From positions 71,623,477 through 71,687,476 of the forward strand of contig OX375873.1 in assembly GCA_947359465.1 (NCBI GenBank): a DNA stretch of 64,000 nt, in the 5' to 3' direction. The notes under the pieces were generated by a model that saw only the letters and a program-made list of their open reading frames with translations, was not told the DNA's origin and made no database searches. Below are positions 45,835 through 56,060 of this stretch, piece after piece (position 1 is the first letter of the stretch; each line of letters opens with the position of its first letter). The position numbers were made by a program, and so were the translations under genes. This stretch comes from Metellina segmentata (lineage: Eukaryota; Arthropoda; Arachnida; Araneae; Tetragnathidae).

Positions 45835-46639
45835 ATAGTGTCCATAAAAAATTACATAAAAGAAAGATAGAATGACATTTCCCTCTATATTAATTAAAAA
45901 AATAACTTTCCTATAATAATCTCAAATTGCTTACTGCAATCTACTAAATAAATATGCACAATGGTAAAAAGAGAGCCAATGGTCAAATTCCCTTATTTTG
46001 AGTTACTTCCACAAATCACTTCAATGTAATGAAAGTAATAAAAAAAGGAGTCGATATTTTTCTGTCAATGCTTTATGATTAAATAAAAACGTTGTAAAGT
46101 ATTTATTGTAAGCTGCATTAAAAATTAAAGAAATAAAATGTACCGAATCATCTGTTAACAAAATTTTCAAAACGTAAATTGCCCCTTTTTCTACCAAGGT
46201 ACAGAAATAGATACATAATAAATACTTTTGAGAAACCGTTTTATACTTTATACATTATAAACAGTAAATATAGGATTTCAAATAATTTTCTATCGACATT
46301 TCTTAACCTCACTAGATAACTTAATGCAAAGCGAACTTTTTAAATGTTGCAATTAACGTCACTCAGTAGCAGTGCGAAGGAAATACAATCCTTTGTGATC
46401 TGGGTGCAATAAACTCTTCTCGTTGACAACTATTTATGCAGGTTTAAATTTTCTGAGAGGTGCACAGTATATATATGAGTTAAGTACTTTTGGTATTATA
46501 TGAATTTAACAATTTTTAAATTTCTTGACCAATGGGATATTTTTCTCTTTCAACCAATGTATGTGGTTATTTAACCATCCTGGTGATTGTTTCGATGAGG
46601 CATATCATCAATAGAAAAAAATGCTGCCCCGGTATGGAT
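45835..46639. other. AT-rich intergenic DNA
   Basis: Nothing recognised on either strand. Confidence 0.5.
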
Positions 46640-46641
46640 GT

Positions 46642-46763
46642 ACGAGTTATCTCGTTATTAAAAAACACTGACCAGATTTTTATCTCGTCATCTTCAAAAA
46701 TTTGTTAGTATTATTATGATGAAATATTTCGTTATTAACACATTATTGTACGAGATATCTCGT
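46642..46763. repeat. Pair of ACGAGNTATCTCGT palindromes
   Basis: ACGAGTTATCTCGT at 46642-46655 and the perfect palindrome ACGAGATATCTCGT at 46750-46763. Both are followed within 25 bp by TGA(C/T)CAGATTTT. Related strings at 17341-17354 and 51356-51484, also near GATCTGGTCAGTTTTG text, suggest a dispersed repeat family without recognised ends. Confidence 0.45.
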
Positions 46764-47090
46764 GATAAACAAAATTGATCAGATTTTGATGGACGAGATT
46801 ATCCTGTCGGAACCACTTGAAAAGTTGATTATTATGTTTGTTATGTAGGATAAATACTATATACTACTCGGAATTCTCGTGATACTAAGAGACTTAAGCT
46901 CTGTTAAACTAATTCGAAAAATTTTAAACACACATTTGAAACAGTTTTTTTCTAAATTTAACCCATTAACGCCCGAATTATTTCTGCTCAAAATATTTTC
47001 ATGATTATCTCAAATCTATGTAATTTTAACCCTCTGAATGCAGAAAATCTGAAATTCAATCAATTTGTGATTTAGTTTTAAAATTACAGC

Positions 47091-48425
47091 CTGTCCTCAT
47101 TTGAGGACGCTGGGCGTTCCGGTGAAAAAAAAATCAAGAAATTCAGTAAAGTCAGAATAATCGAAAATAACGTGTAACAGATGTAAGAACGGACTAGTTC
47201 TAATATTCTATTAAATTTTAAGATAAAATTAATTTTAAACTGTTATTTATTTAACATTTAATGACAATTTATCTCAAACGGAGTAATGTTCAACGCCACA
47301 ATTTCAGTTTTGTGCGAACTATGACAGTTGATAAAAAGGACAGTTTTTTATGAAGAATGACGGAGAACAAGATGCTCATATATGATACATAAACAAAATA
47401 CATACAAATTTGCATAAAATATGCATCAATTCTTTGGTTTGGTAGGATATATGGGGAAACAAGGAATGAAGAATAATTATGTTCAGAATTTGGTGGCCAA
47501 AGTAACAGACTCGTTATCGTTCCATCTGAATATTAAAATTTAATTTTCCTTGTCAGATTTATGCTCATACAGCTCTCTTGCTTCTTTTTCTATTTCTTTC
47601 CGAGATTTCAGAGGATATCCTGTCATTCTGTTGTCTCTTATAGTACCACAATTTTAATTTTTGAACACAATTATAGTCACAGAATTTCAGCGGAATTTGT
47701 ATCTTCGGAAATTTTAATTTCAGTTGTTCCTGCAATATCACATACTTTAGCTAAAGCTGTAGTTTAATCCCTCCCCCCCCCCTCCTTTAAGATCCTCTAA
47801 ATCAGTAAGCTCAACTACGTTAGGTGGAATTCCGAAGACGTCAGTTTCAATTTGTTCGGAAAATAAATATTCATGAGCTTCTGAAATCGTTAAGAACCTA
47901 CAAGCCATTATAATTAATTATACTTTGTTTTGTTTTAGGAAAGTAATGACTATTTACATTATAAAAGTCGAAATAATTTTTAATTCAATTATTATACGAA
48001 AAAATACAAAAATTGTAATGACTCTTGAAATTTGTATAAAAGTTGGCTGTAGCGCCCAGCGTCCTCAATTGAGGACAGCAAAATTGGATGTCATTTTTGA
48101 AAACGAAATTTTTTTCAAATTAAATTAAATTTCTATTATAAGTTTATATAGTACTCTAATTTGAAATACTAGTAAAAATAAAATGTTTTACCTAGAATTT
48201 AGGCGATGTAGCTAGACAGAAAGCAAATGCAAGTGTGAGACATGAAAAACATGAAATGGCGATCCATATCACGGAGTTCTAAACAACCACATATACTTGG
48301 TAATTTCTGGGATTCTTTCTAGTAATACCATCTACCGTCGTGTAGAACAAACAATCGTTTCTGGAAAATATAAAGATTCTACACGCTCTTTTATCCACTG
48401 TCCTAAAATGAGGACGCTGGGCGTT
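47091..48425. repeat. Three copies of a palindromic subterminal motif in the piggyBac element
   Basis: CTGTCCTCATTTGAGGAC + GCTGGGCG occurs at 47091-47116 (plus), 48053-48079 (minus, CAATTGAGGAC variant) and 48399-48423 (plus, CTAAAATGAGGAC variant). The core TCCTCAWWTGAGGA is itself palindromic. Repeated subterminal motifs are typical transposase-binding sites of piggyBac elements; that role is inferred. Confidence 0.7.
47545..47880 (-). pseudogene. piggyBac transposase N-terminal relic
   Basis: The minus strand from about 47880 reads SHEYLFSEQIETDVFGIPPN, then VVELTDLEDLKG. After a poly-G frameshift comes VCDIAGTTEIKISED, and then MTGYPLKSRKEIEKEARELY, then EHKSDKEN. I recall acidic N-termini with (P)PxxVxxLTDEEEL and xDIAGTxEI, and the mid-domain R-K-x-x-G-R-G-x-Y-E-x-K-x-D, from piggyBac-derived proteins. 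Here the two parts are fused by deletion, and the catalytic DDD domain is not seen. Confidence 0.6.
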
Positions 48426-48501
48426 GATGGGTTAAGTGTTAATTGATTTTTTGTTTTGGAACTGCCAAATCTGACCAAGCTATAGGTTGATTCTTGATCT
48501 G

Positions 48502-48506
48502 GTAGA

Positions 48507-48558
<52 letters not shown>
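48502..48558. repeat. (GA)n microsatellite
   Basis: About 57 bp of GAGA with one TAGA and one GGGA interruption. The Leu-Ser repeat ORF on the opposite strand is an artefact of this tract. Confidence 0.95.
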
Positions 48559-48559
<1 letters not shown>

Positions 48560-48609
48560 CATCCTCTTTGACTAATAATCAACATCTCAATAAAGTCAGA
48601 TAATTGGTC

Positions 48610-49040
48610 CTTAGTGACCGCCGTTTAACAATATGAGATGTGATTGAACAAGTTCTTATATCATTCGTCGAAACGACGAGTCGAAAACGACTTGAATTGT
48701 GACTAGATAACTAATGGGATTTGAATCACGATAGAGCGCCTTTTCCCAATGCCATTATTATTCGGGATTTTTTGACAAAGCTTTCAACAAATACGGCTCC
48801 ACAAGCTCCATATTCACCTGATATGGCATCGTGTGACTTTTTCTTATTTCCACGGGTGAAACTACATCTTGGTGGACACCGTTTTGGGTCTATTTGTGCA
48901 AGAAAAGAAAATTCGATACGAACCCTGAAGGGGTTTCACAAAAACAACTGTATGGCATGTTTTAAGGAATTAAAAAAACTTTGACAGAAGTGCATCGAAG
49001 TCGGTGGAGAAGTTACTTTGAAGGAGATGTAATAGATTTC
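48610..49040 (+). pseudogene. Mariner transposase relic
   Basis: Near 48625 the frame reads RRLTI, stop, DVIEQV, compatible with the mariner HTH region. It continues from 48721 with NAIIIRDFLTKLSTNTAPQ and APYSPDMASCDFFLFPRVKL, then HLGGHRFGSI, and finally CIEVGG/WRSYFEGDVIDF in two overlapping frames. SPDMASCDFF carries the third catalytic Asp of the D34D triad. The middle with the first two Asp is deleted. TIRs were not located. Confidence 0.82.
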
Positions 49041-50324
49041 GATCAATTAATTGATACCTTTAGTTTTATGACAGCGTTCTGGGTACTTTTTGATGACAGT
49101 AATATGTTTTACTCTGCATATATGAATTCTGAAAGAGAGTAATCTCGTTATATCAAGTTTATAAGCATAAACAAGTAACATTGCGATATTAGGTTTACAA
49201 AGACAATCTGTGAATAATAATTCCAAAGTTTTCAAACACTGCAGTATAAGTTTTAGTGTATTTGCACTTGCATTTATAATAATACTTCAAACTTTAATAT
49301 AAGTGAACATATTAAACTTAAAACTGAGAGAGTGTTCAAATTTAATTGGTAAAAAAAAAAATTTCAGGGGGTAAAAACACTATATCTTTTTTTGATATTG
49401 TCTTAAGATATTCAGCTATGAGAAGCGTAAAATAATATTGAAACAAAAAATAACTTCTTTTCAATTTATCGATTATTTCCACTACGCAATTAAATAATCT
49501 TTACCATTTATTTTTTGAGAAAACTTCTTTACGGGTGATTTAAGCAGAAAATGTTGCTAAGCATATGATATTGGCAAACAATTTAATTACTAAAGTTTGG
49601 GAACCACTAAAAATGTCCTACTTAAGCTAATGCGTTAAAATTTGTAGTTTTTATTACACAAAAAATACATTTCTCTGAAACATTCTTGAACTTTTTTCAT
49701 CGTTCCAATATTCTATTTAAAAGTCGGAGAAGAACCGTAAAAAGAGATTTCAGCTATTTTACTTTCAAAGTTTTTATAAGTTCAAATGATGTTATTCTCC
49801 CCTATCTCGATATAATTTTTTTGTAATTTCAGCGGCAATCACAAAGGGTCATAAAAACAGATATTTGGAGAAAGAGAACTTTAATTAATTGTGTTTTTTT
49901 AATACCAGAGCTATTTTTTAAGCGATTAGCAACCGAGACATCAGTGTAAACAAATGCTTAGTTTGTTACTCAGTTTACAGTTTCAGCTTCAGGATGAACG
50001 TTTTAGTGTGCAAAAAAAAAAATTGTTAATCTGACCGGAAAACGTACGCATATTCAAAAAAACATTTCAAATTTCATTAAATTGCTGTATTAAGGGGCTG
50101 TTTAATTCATTATTTTCTGCATTTAATTCATAGTTTGCTTTCATATGTGTTTACACGGTGTATTTATAGTAACTAAATGTACTACACAAACATGGTGAAT
50201 TTTTTATTCTTGTTGAATAATGAAGTTAAAAGGCAAGAGATCGATGCGAAATTCAGCACAATCTGTGTTCATATCTTTGATACATAAAAATAGACCAATA
50301 CAAACGTGTACTCGTAATCTGAAA
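49041..50324. other. AT-rich intergenic DNA
   Basis: No domain-bearing ORF or paired repeats seen. Confidence 0.5.
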
Positions 50325-50332
50325 GGAATTAC

Positions 50333-51146
50333 GGTACAGCTACACTCTACGTTTATGAGTGATGGCAACGGCTTGGCGATTTTTTTTGGCGCACTTCTAG
50401 TAACGAGTTACGATAAATTAAGGCAACCCATCTTTCGCTGCTGTTGTTGTGGTTTTCATGGCAACCTCGGCAAACGGAAACTTTTAATTTTCATTTTGAA
50501 TATTCTAGAAAGTTCTTCCAAAATCTGTTAAAATCGTTTGATTTCATTGGTTCGTTTGAAATTTTTTCTTTCCTCCCATTGGTTATTTTGTTTTTAAAAT
50601 ATCCTTTGATTTCATTGATCCTTTTAAATCGTTTTATGTGATACCATTGGTCCTTTTATTTGTATTTTGACATTTGTGGAATTTTTATTTTGTTATAATA
50701 GCTTTTTTTTTCACGACAGGATTAAGAGTTTTGTTTTTTTGACCATTTTCGTTTTCATTATTTTTTTACGAGAGAATTCTGACTTTATCAGGTATTAGTT
50801 CTTGCTTTTTTTCTTTTGTTAATCTTTTTCCTTTTTCAATATGCTCACTGTATTTAGTGTAATTGATAAGTTTCAGGTTATTCTTACCATTCGTAGCTTA
50901 GTTTCTCTGCTAGTTCACAAATGTGTTTTGATATGTGCTTAAGCTTACTACTTTTTGTGAATTTTTTTTTAAAATATACTTTTTAAAACGTTTTGAAATA
51001 TGCTTAAAAAGTGTGTTGTTAAAAGAAAAAAATTGTGACATTAAAAGAGTTATAAAATAATTATTTCCTTGGCGACTTTAGAAGTGCGCCAAAAAAATCG
51101 CCAAAGCCGTTGCCATCATTCATAAACGTAGAGTGTAACTGTACCG
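50333..51146. mobile_element. TIR transposon with 8-bp target duplication, well preserved non-autonomous copy
   Basis: 814 bp starting GGTACAGCTACACTCTACG and ending in the inverse. The TIRs extend about 66 bp with only about three differences (CGTTTATGAGTGATGGCAAC then GGCTTGGCGA..., GGCGCACTTCTA). A perfect direct 8-bp duplication GGAATTAC flanks it (50325-50332 and 51147-51154). An 8-bp duplication is typical of hAT, P and Merlin elements; long TIRs beginning GG would suit Merlin, but no transposase remains to decide. The 103-codon frame at 50220-50531 crosses the left end and is not a gene. A diverged, shorter copy lies at 358-682. Confidence 0.92.
50498..50515. promoter_or_regulatory. 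Perfect heat-shock element in the transposon
   Basis: GAATATTCTAGAAAGTTC, four alternating nGAAn/nTTCn units, is identical to 527-544 in the other copy of the family. Its presence in both copies shows it was in the ancestral element. Confidence 0.6.
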
Positions 51147-51154
51147 GAATTACT

Positions 51155-53379
51155 ATTCAATATGGCACAAGAAAACGTAATTTTTCCTTTTAATTATTTC
51201 AAACATTTACACTTTATTTTATTCTAAATGCACTGTTTTATAAACTTTCTCCTCACACAAAAAATAGATATATGGTTTACATTAATTTTCTTGATGGTCC
51301 AAAACCATCTAAGTGGTTTTGATATCGTATCCATCAAGATCTGACCAGTGGAGAGATATCTCGCCATTAAGATATTGGCGATTTTTTTCATGATAATATC
51401 AAGATGTGGTCAGTTCTGTACTAATGCCGATGTGTCCGCCCATCAAGATCTGGTCAGTTTTGGCTAATGACGTTGTACCTCGTCAAGGCGACTATCAGAA
51501 GGTTAACAAATGATGAACAAAATGTTAATATTACTTGAATCTGAATTTCGAAATACAAATGGTCTCTCAATCTAAAATAAACTACTGCTGTCTTCAATGT
51601 GGTATATGAATACTTAATTTCTATCCTAATTATTTTATACAGTTATACTATATTTTATTCTGAATGCAATAGACAATGCACATGTTCTCCTCACATCCTC
51701 ACACAAAAATTGATGAACAAACCCTTTAACTGTACTTAAATCTGAATTTTTAGAGAAGAGCATTACGTAAAAACAAAAGAAAATACTTAAAAGTGAAAAT
51801 TTTAGTCTTCTATTCATTAATACAAAACTAATCCGATATGTTTAATATTTTCAGGAAAGGCATTTATTATACGTCATTGAGCCTAAATGACTAATGTTAG
51901 AGTAATGGTATAAATGATAGCAAGGAGTGAAACATATCATAAATCACTAAGGGATTATTTTGTTACTCATTATGGCAGAGTGATATGATTAAAGTCATCT
52001 CTATCGATCTTTCTTCTAAGGAGTATGTGAACATAGAAATATTACATACTAATTTTTCCTTCAATGCTTCTTTCTCTTTTAGTCAAGTGATTATGTCTAT
52101 TTGTCGTAATTTATCAAATAGTTCTGTTACTAGGTGTATGCAATGACGTATTGGGCATTCCAAACTGATTCAATTTTAATCAACGATACATTTAATACTG
52201 TTATTTACAACTTACTCCCATCTTAAGTTTCAATTTCTAATAACCTGGCAATAGAAACTTGCATAGAAAGAATTTGCTTGGAAGCTTCGGAATACGAAAA
52301 TGTTTTCGTAAGGGTGGTTTTGAAGACTTCTAAAAAGATGGTTATCTGACTGCCCCAGATCGGAAGAATATGGTGGAAGAGTCATAATTTACCATTCAAA
52401 TACTCTTACTTTTTGCAGAGTTTCTCAAGACATGCGAGGTAATACTGAAAACACAAGCCTTTTCTGTTCACTGGTTTGGGTTGTTTTTTATCAAAAACTT
52501 TCTTTTGTCGTGCAGCTCTCTAATGATTTTTTGCTTTCTAAGAAGCAGCTCATACTATAGATATCGTTTGATAACCATGACAGCGTTTATTTCTTCAATC
52601 TTGATTTTTCGTATGAAAAAGTAAACCCAACCACATTTACTTGACATACTTTGCAAGTTATTATAAAACGTACACATTATACGGTTGCGCAATAACTATA
52701 AAGCGCAATAAGATAACCTGCATTACGTATGGGATAACCCAATCTTTCACATCAAATGTCTTAATTTTTCTTTCTTAATTTAAATAAGATTATATTCTAA
52801 TCTGGTATAGTGGTGTTTATATACACGACTACAAGCAACCATAGTTAATATATCTGCTTATTTTTTCTGTAAAGAAGGAATTTAATTCTGACAAGATTAA
52901 AACTTAAAGATTTCAAAAAGCTTGATAAATATATTAATAACAAACTGTAGAGAAAATTTAAAGTTTTCTTTCCAACACTTCAACTCATTTTGGGAAAGCA
53001 CACTCTCCTTTTCATAATGAATATTTCTGTTTTAAACTTTATTATAATCAAATGATGCTGTCTTGCTACTTTTTGAAATGGTACAAAATTTTGGCATCTG
53101 GTGAAAATCATAAATCTTAATGTTTGAATGTCTGCGTGTCCATTTTTACTTATATATTGTATCATTTTTCATCATCTATCGCACGACTAACTTTTTATGT
53201 GAAACTTTCTATAAAAAGTTTTGCAACTACAACCATCAGCATAAACTTGACAGTTATCATGAAAAGAGATCGTATTACCTTAAGAATACAAGTATTAAAA
53301 AGAATACAAGCCAAGAATAACACAATCGATAATTTGGTTGGTAGGAATAAAATTACAGAAATAAATGACAAGTGTCAAA
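51155..53379. other. Intergenic DNA
   Basis: AT-rich. 51290-51500 has recurring ATCAAGATCTG(A/G)(C)CAG text and near-palindromes related to 46642-46763. The 60-61-codon minus frames at 51635 and 52980 are unrecognised. Confidence 0.45.
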
Positions 53380-53520
53380 GTAGGTTGTTAATTAACGACC
53401 CATTAGCGCAACGCAATGGACTATTGACTACGGTACGGGATCAATATCCAAGGAAAAAACCTGATTACAACATCACATAATTTTGAATCACGGTCAGATG
53501 ACCAGGTGAACACCTGGGCT
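53380..53520 (-). repeat. SINE-like dispersed repeat, partial copy
   Basis: GTAGGTTGTTAATTAACGACC, GCAACGCAATGG, CTATTGACTACGGTACGGG, ATCACGGTCAGATGACCAGG and ACACCTGGGCTTGGC follow the order of the 60318-60560 copy. It breaks off where the hairpin at 53526 begins. A 118-codon ORF running into it (53124-53480) has no other support. Confidence 0.7.
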
Positions 53521-53525
53521 TGGCA

Positions 53526-53650
53526 AGTGTCAAAGCAATTGCTAATTGCTTTGACACTCGCTAAGCAATTGCTAATTCAGCAATTACTGAGCAATTGCTA
53601 ATTCAGCAATTACTAAGCAATTGCTAAGTTAAAGCAATTGCTAATTGCTT
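53526..53650. repeat. 15-bp hairpin followed by a GCAATTGCTAATT minisatellite
   Basis: AGTGTCAAAGCAATT (53526-53540) pairs exactly with 53544-53558 across GCT. The following 90 bp consist of GCAATTGCTAATTCAGC/AATTACT units repeated at about 27-bp intervals, and the segment ends with a further GCAATTGCTAATTGC. The units are self-complementary (GCAATTGC), so the whole stretch can fold in several ways. Confidence 0.88.
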
Positions 53651-53902
53651 TGAAATTAGAGGAGGTATACCACAAATTGGAAGAACGCTGTGATTTGGGT
53701 AATCAAAGCTTGGTTTGATTGATTTTAGTACTCAAGGTTCACCCTGTCCCAGACTCTCAACCAACAGAAAAGCGGGAATAACTAGAGGGTGAAGTTCACG
53801 CATGTTCATGCTACTTAAGAATAAACAATTATAATCTAACTTTAAAAGGCAGTGCATATTTCTAGAACCATTCAATGTAAATGATTTAATTGATTTGAAA
53901 TT

Positions 53903-54028
53903 TAACGAAGTTGAACGAAATAACAATTTCACGAAGTTTATAGAAAAAACAATTTCACGAAGTTTAAAGAAATAAAAAAGTTCACGAAGTTTAAAGAAAT
54001 AACAAGTTAACGAAGTTTAAAGAAATAA
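53903..54028. repeat. 26-27-bp minisatellite, five units
   Basis: Units starting ACGAAGTTTAAAGAAATAA recur at 26-27-bp spacing, with the first two more diverged (AACGAAGTTGAACG..., ACGAAGTTTATAG...). Confidence 0.9.
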
Positions 54029-55539
54029 TACTAAAATATATGGGTACAGTTTAGTTGTTTGCACATTTGTTTCCTTAGTAATTGCAGATAGATCCATAAA
54101 TGATAAAGCTTACTTGAATATAGTATTGAATCATGATCATCATTAAAAGAACTTGCACTACTCTTTGAGTAATATGTCGTTTCAGCAAAACCAGGTAATA
54201 AGAATGATACAGTTGTAGGCTGGTTCCCATGCTTACCTTCCTTCCTCATACTTCACAGTCTCTGTGTCTCAAGAACATCTGTGTGATCAATAGCAAGAAG
54301 CGTTAGTATTCGGAGGATATTTGTGCCATCAATCCAATTTACTGTAGTAAAGGGATGCTATTCAATCATGAAACAGGAGTCGGAGAAAATTATAGCACCT
54401 AGTATAATCAGTGTCACGTCTTATCCCTAGATTCAGCACTATTCTAATTAGCCTTGTACAAAGAGTTACTGGAGTTTAGAAATTAAACGATACCACATGA
54501 AATTAACCATGAATGACAAAATATAATAGCACAATATGGTAGTGGGATGTTTTTAGATCATGATTTTTAACTTTGTTAGTGATCGGCACCTCCTTGAATC
54601 TAAAATTAAGTTCTCACATAAACTTGAAAAATGTGTTTCTATTCCTTTATTTAGGACATTATATATATTTTAAGATAATTTATTTGTTCAAAAATAACAC
54701 ATACACTTACATATACATACAAAACAATATCTAAATTTTTAATAGATACGTTGTTGTATATTCATACTAATACTTTTGAAACAAATCTTCTTTTTTGAAA
54801 GAACCACGCGTAAGGCATCACTTGCATTTTCTGACTTTTGTTTTTATTTGCAAAATTTTGGAAATTCTAGCTAATGATGATTACCATTAAAACATAAGTT
54901 TGCATTTATTAGTGGAAGAAATAATTAATGGAACCTAAAATGGTGACTGTTGAAAATAGTATTTATTAATGCAGAGTAACATATCTCTCAGTCAATAGGC
55001 TATTCTAGACTGGTGCTAGCATTTTGATACCGTTTTATGAGCAATATCTCTTATGCCAATTTATATACTTCAGTGACTGAGGCAAAGGTAGAGAGGGGGT
55101 CCCAAAAGAACATTTAGAAACTTATCTCGCACCTCCGGAATTGCTTGTACCTCAGGTTAAGAAACACGGTCTTTGATAAAGGTGATAATGTAGTTCATAT
55201 TTAGTTGCAAAAGCATTTTTCCTATTTTACAAACCTCAGAATTAAGAAAATATCTTAGTATTGATCTGCGTTTACATTTATTATATAGGTTGAGACACTA
55301 TTAAATATTAAGAAAACTTTAAACTTAAATAAGCAATAAATAAGTGCACAAAAGGAACATTTGAAGCAACTGAATATAAAATAATGACTATTCTCATTGA
55401 TGAACAGTTCTTAAAGAAGAAAATAGAACTGATTTATGAAATTCTAACACTTTTAGAAATCTCTAAAGCTTATTTTTAACAATGAAGCATTTTAATCCAA
55501 TGAGCATTGTATACCATCATTTTTTAATATAATTTACTG
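54029..55539. other. Intergenic DNA
   Basis: No supportable gene or repeat. Confidence 0.5.
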
Positions 55540-56060
55540 TCAGTGCGTGACAATTTACGTGAACGAGTATCATTAGCAAGTTTAATTTTTTCTTCATTGC
55601 GATGGTCTTTTCGAATCCAGAGCAAAAGATTAACAGCATACTTAAATGGTCATTTTTCAACACGGATTCCGAACCCTTTGCCCCTTAACGAAAAGGGAAA
55701 AAGATTTCTCACAAAACTATTGCATAGGAAATACGTCTTGTTGGCAAGAGAAAGAAAATTTGGAACTTTCTTCAGAGCAAACCTCTCGGAAATGTAGAAG
55801 AAAGTACAGAATCCAGCCATTAAATAGCCTCACTCTCGGAAAAACAAACAGAATCGCCTCATTAAACACAATCCAGGAAGTAAACTGCACTTTGGCGGAA
55901 GTCGTTGCTTTGATGTATGCCGCTTAGCCCTACTTGCTCTGCTAATTCAAGGTCTGAGGCTGTCCACTAGGTGGCGCCAACAACAACCCGTTACCAATTA
56001 TATCCGCCGAATTAATCGAGTGCTAGCGAAACAATTAGTTTCGTCATCATGACAGGGGAT
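55540..56060. other. GC-richer non-repetitive island, candidate conserved non-coding or exonic DNA
   Basis: Two overlapping plus frames (55543-55797 and 55646-55927) without recognisable domains, then a CTCF-like site. Composition and sequence complexity differ from the flanks, as at 4650-5170 and 62770-63330. These blocks are the best places to look for conserved regulatory DNA or missed exons. Confidence 0.3.
55964..55978. promoter_or_regulatory. CTCF-like core motif
   Basis: CCACTAGGTGGCGCC matches the CTCF core (CCASYAGRKGGCGS) at essentially every position. CTCF is present in most arthropods and binds a conserved core. Occupancy cannot be judged from sequence. Confidence 0.4.

Larger units (their letters stand above)
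46962..48431 (-). mobile_element. piggyBac-like element, deletion derivative
   Basis: TTAA lies on both sides (46958-46961 and 48432-48435). The ends are CCCATTAACGCCC and, inverted, CCCATCAACGCCC: 13-bp TIRs beginning CCC, which with TTAA is diagnostic of piggyBac. At 1470 bp it is shorter than autonomous elements (2.3-3 kb). A minus-strand relic of the transposase N-terminal region remains. A 27-bp motif (TGTCCTCATTTGAGGACG then CTGGGCG) recurs subterminally. Confidence 0.88.

Noticed and set aside
48332..48562. Minus-strand ORF with a Leu-Ser repeat
   Set aside because: It translates the (GA)n microsatellite at 48502-48558.
50220..50531. 103-codon plus ORF
   Set aside because: It crosses the target duplication and left TIR of the transposon at 50333, so it is a chance frame.
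53124..53480. 118-codon plus ORF
   Set aside because: It runs from AT-rich DNA into a SINE copy and has no domain or consistent codon pattern.
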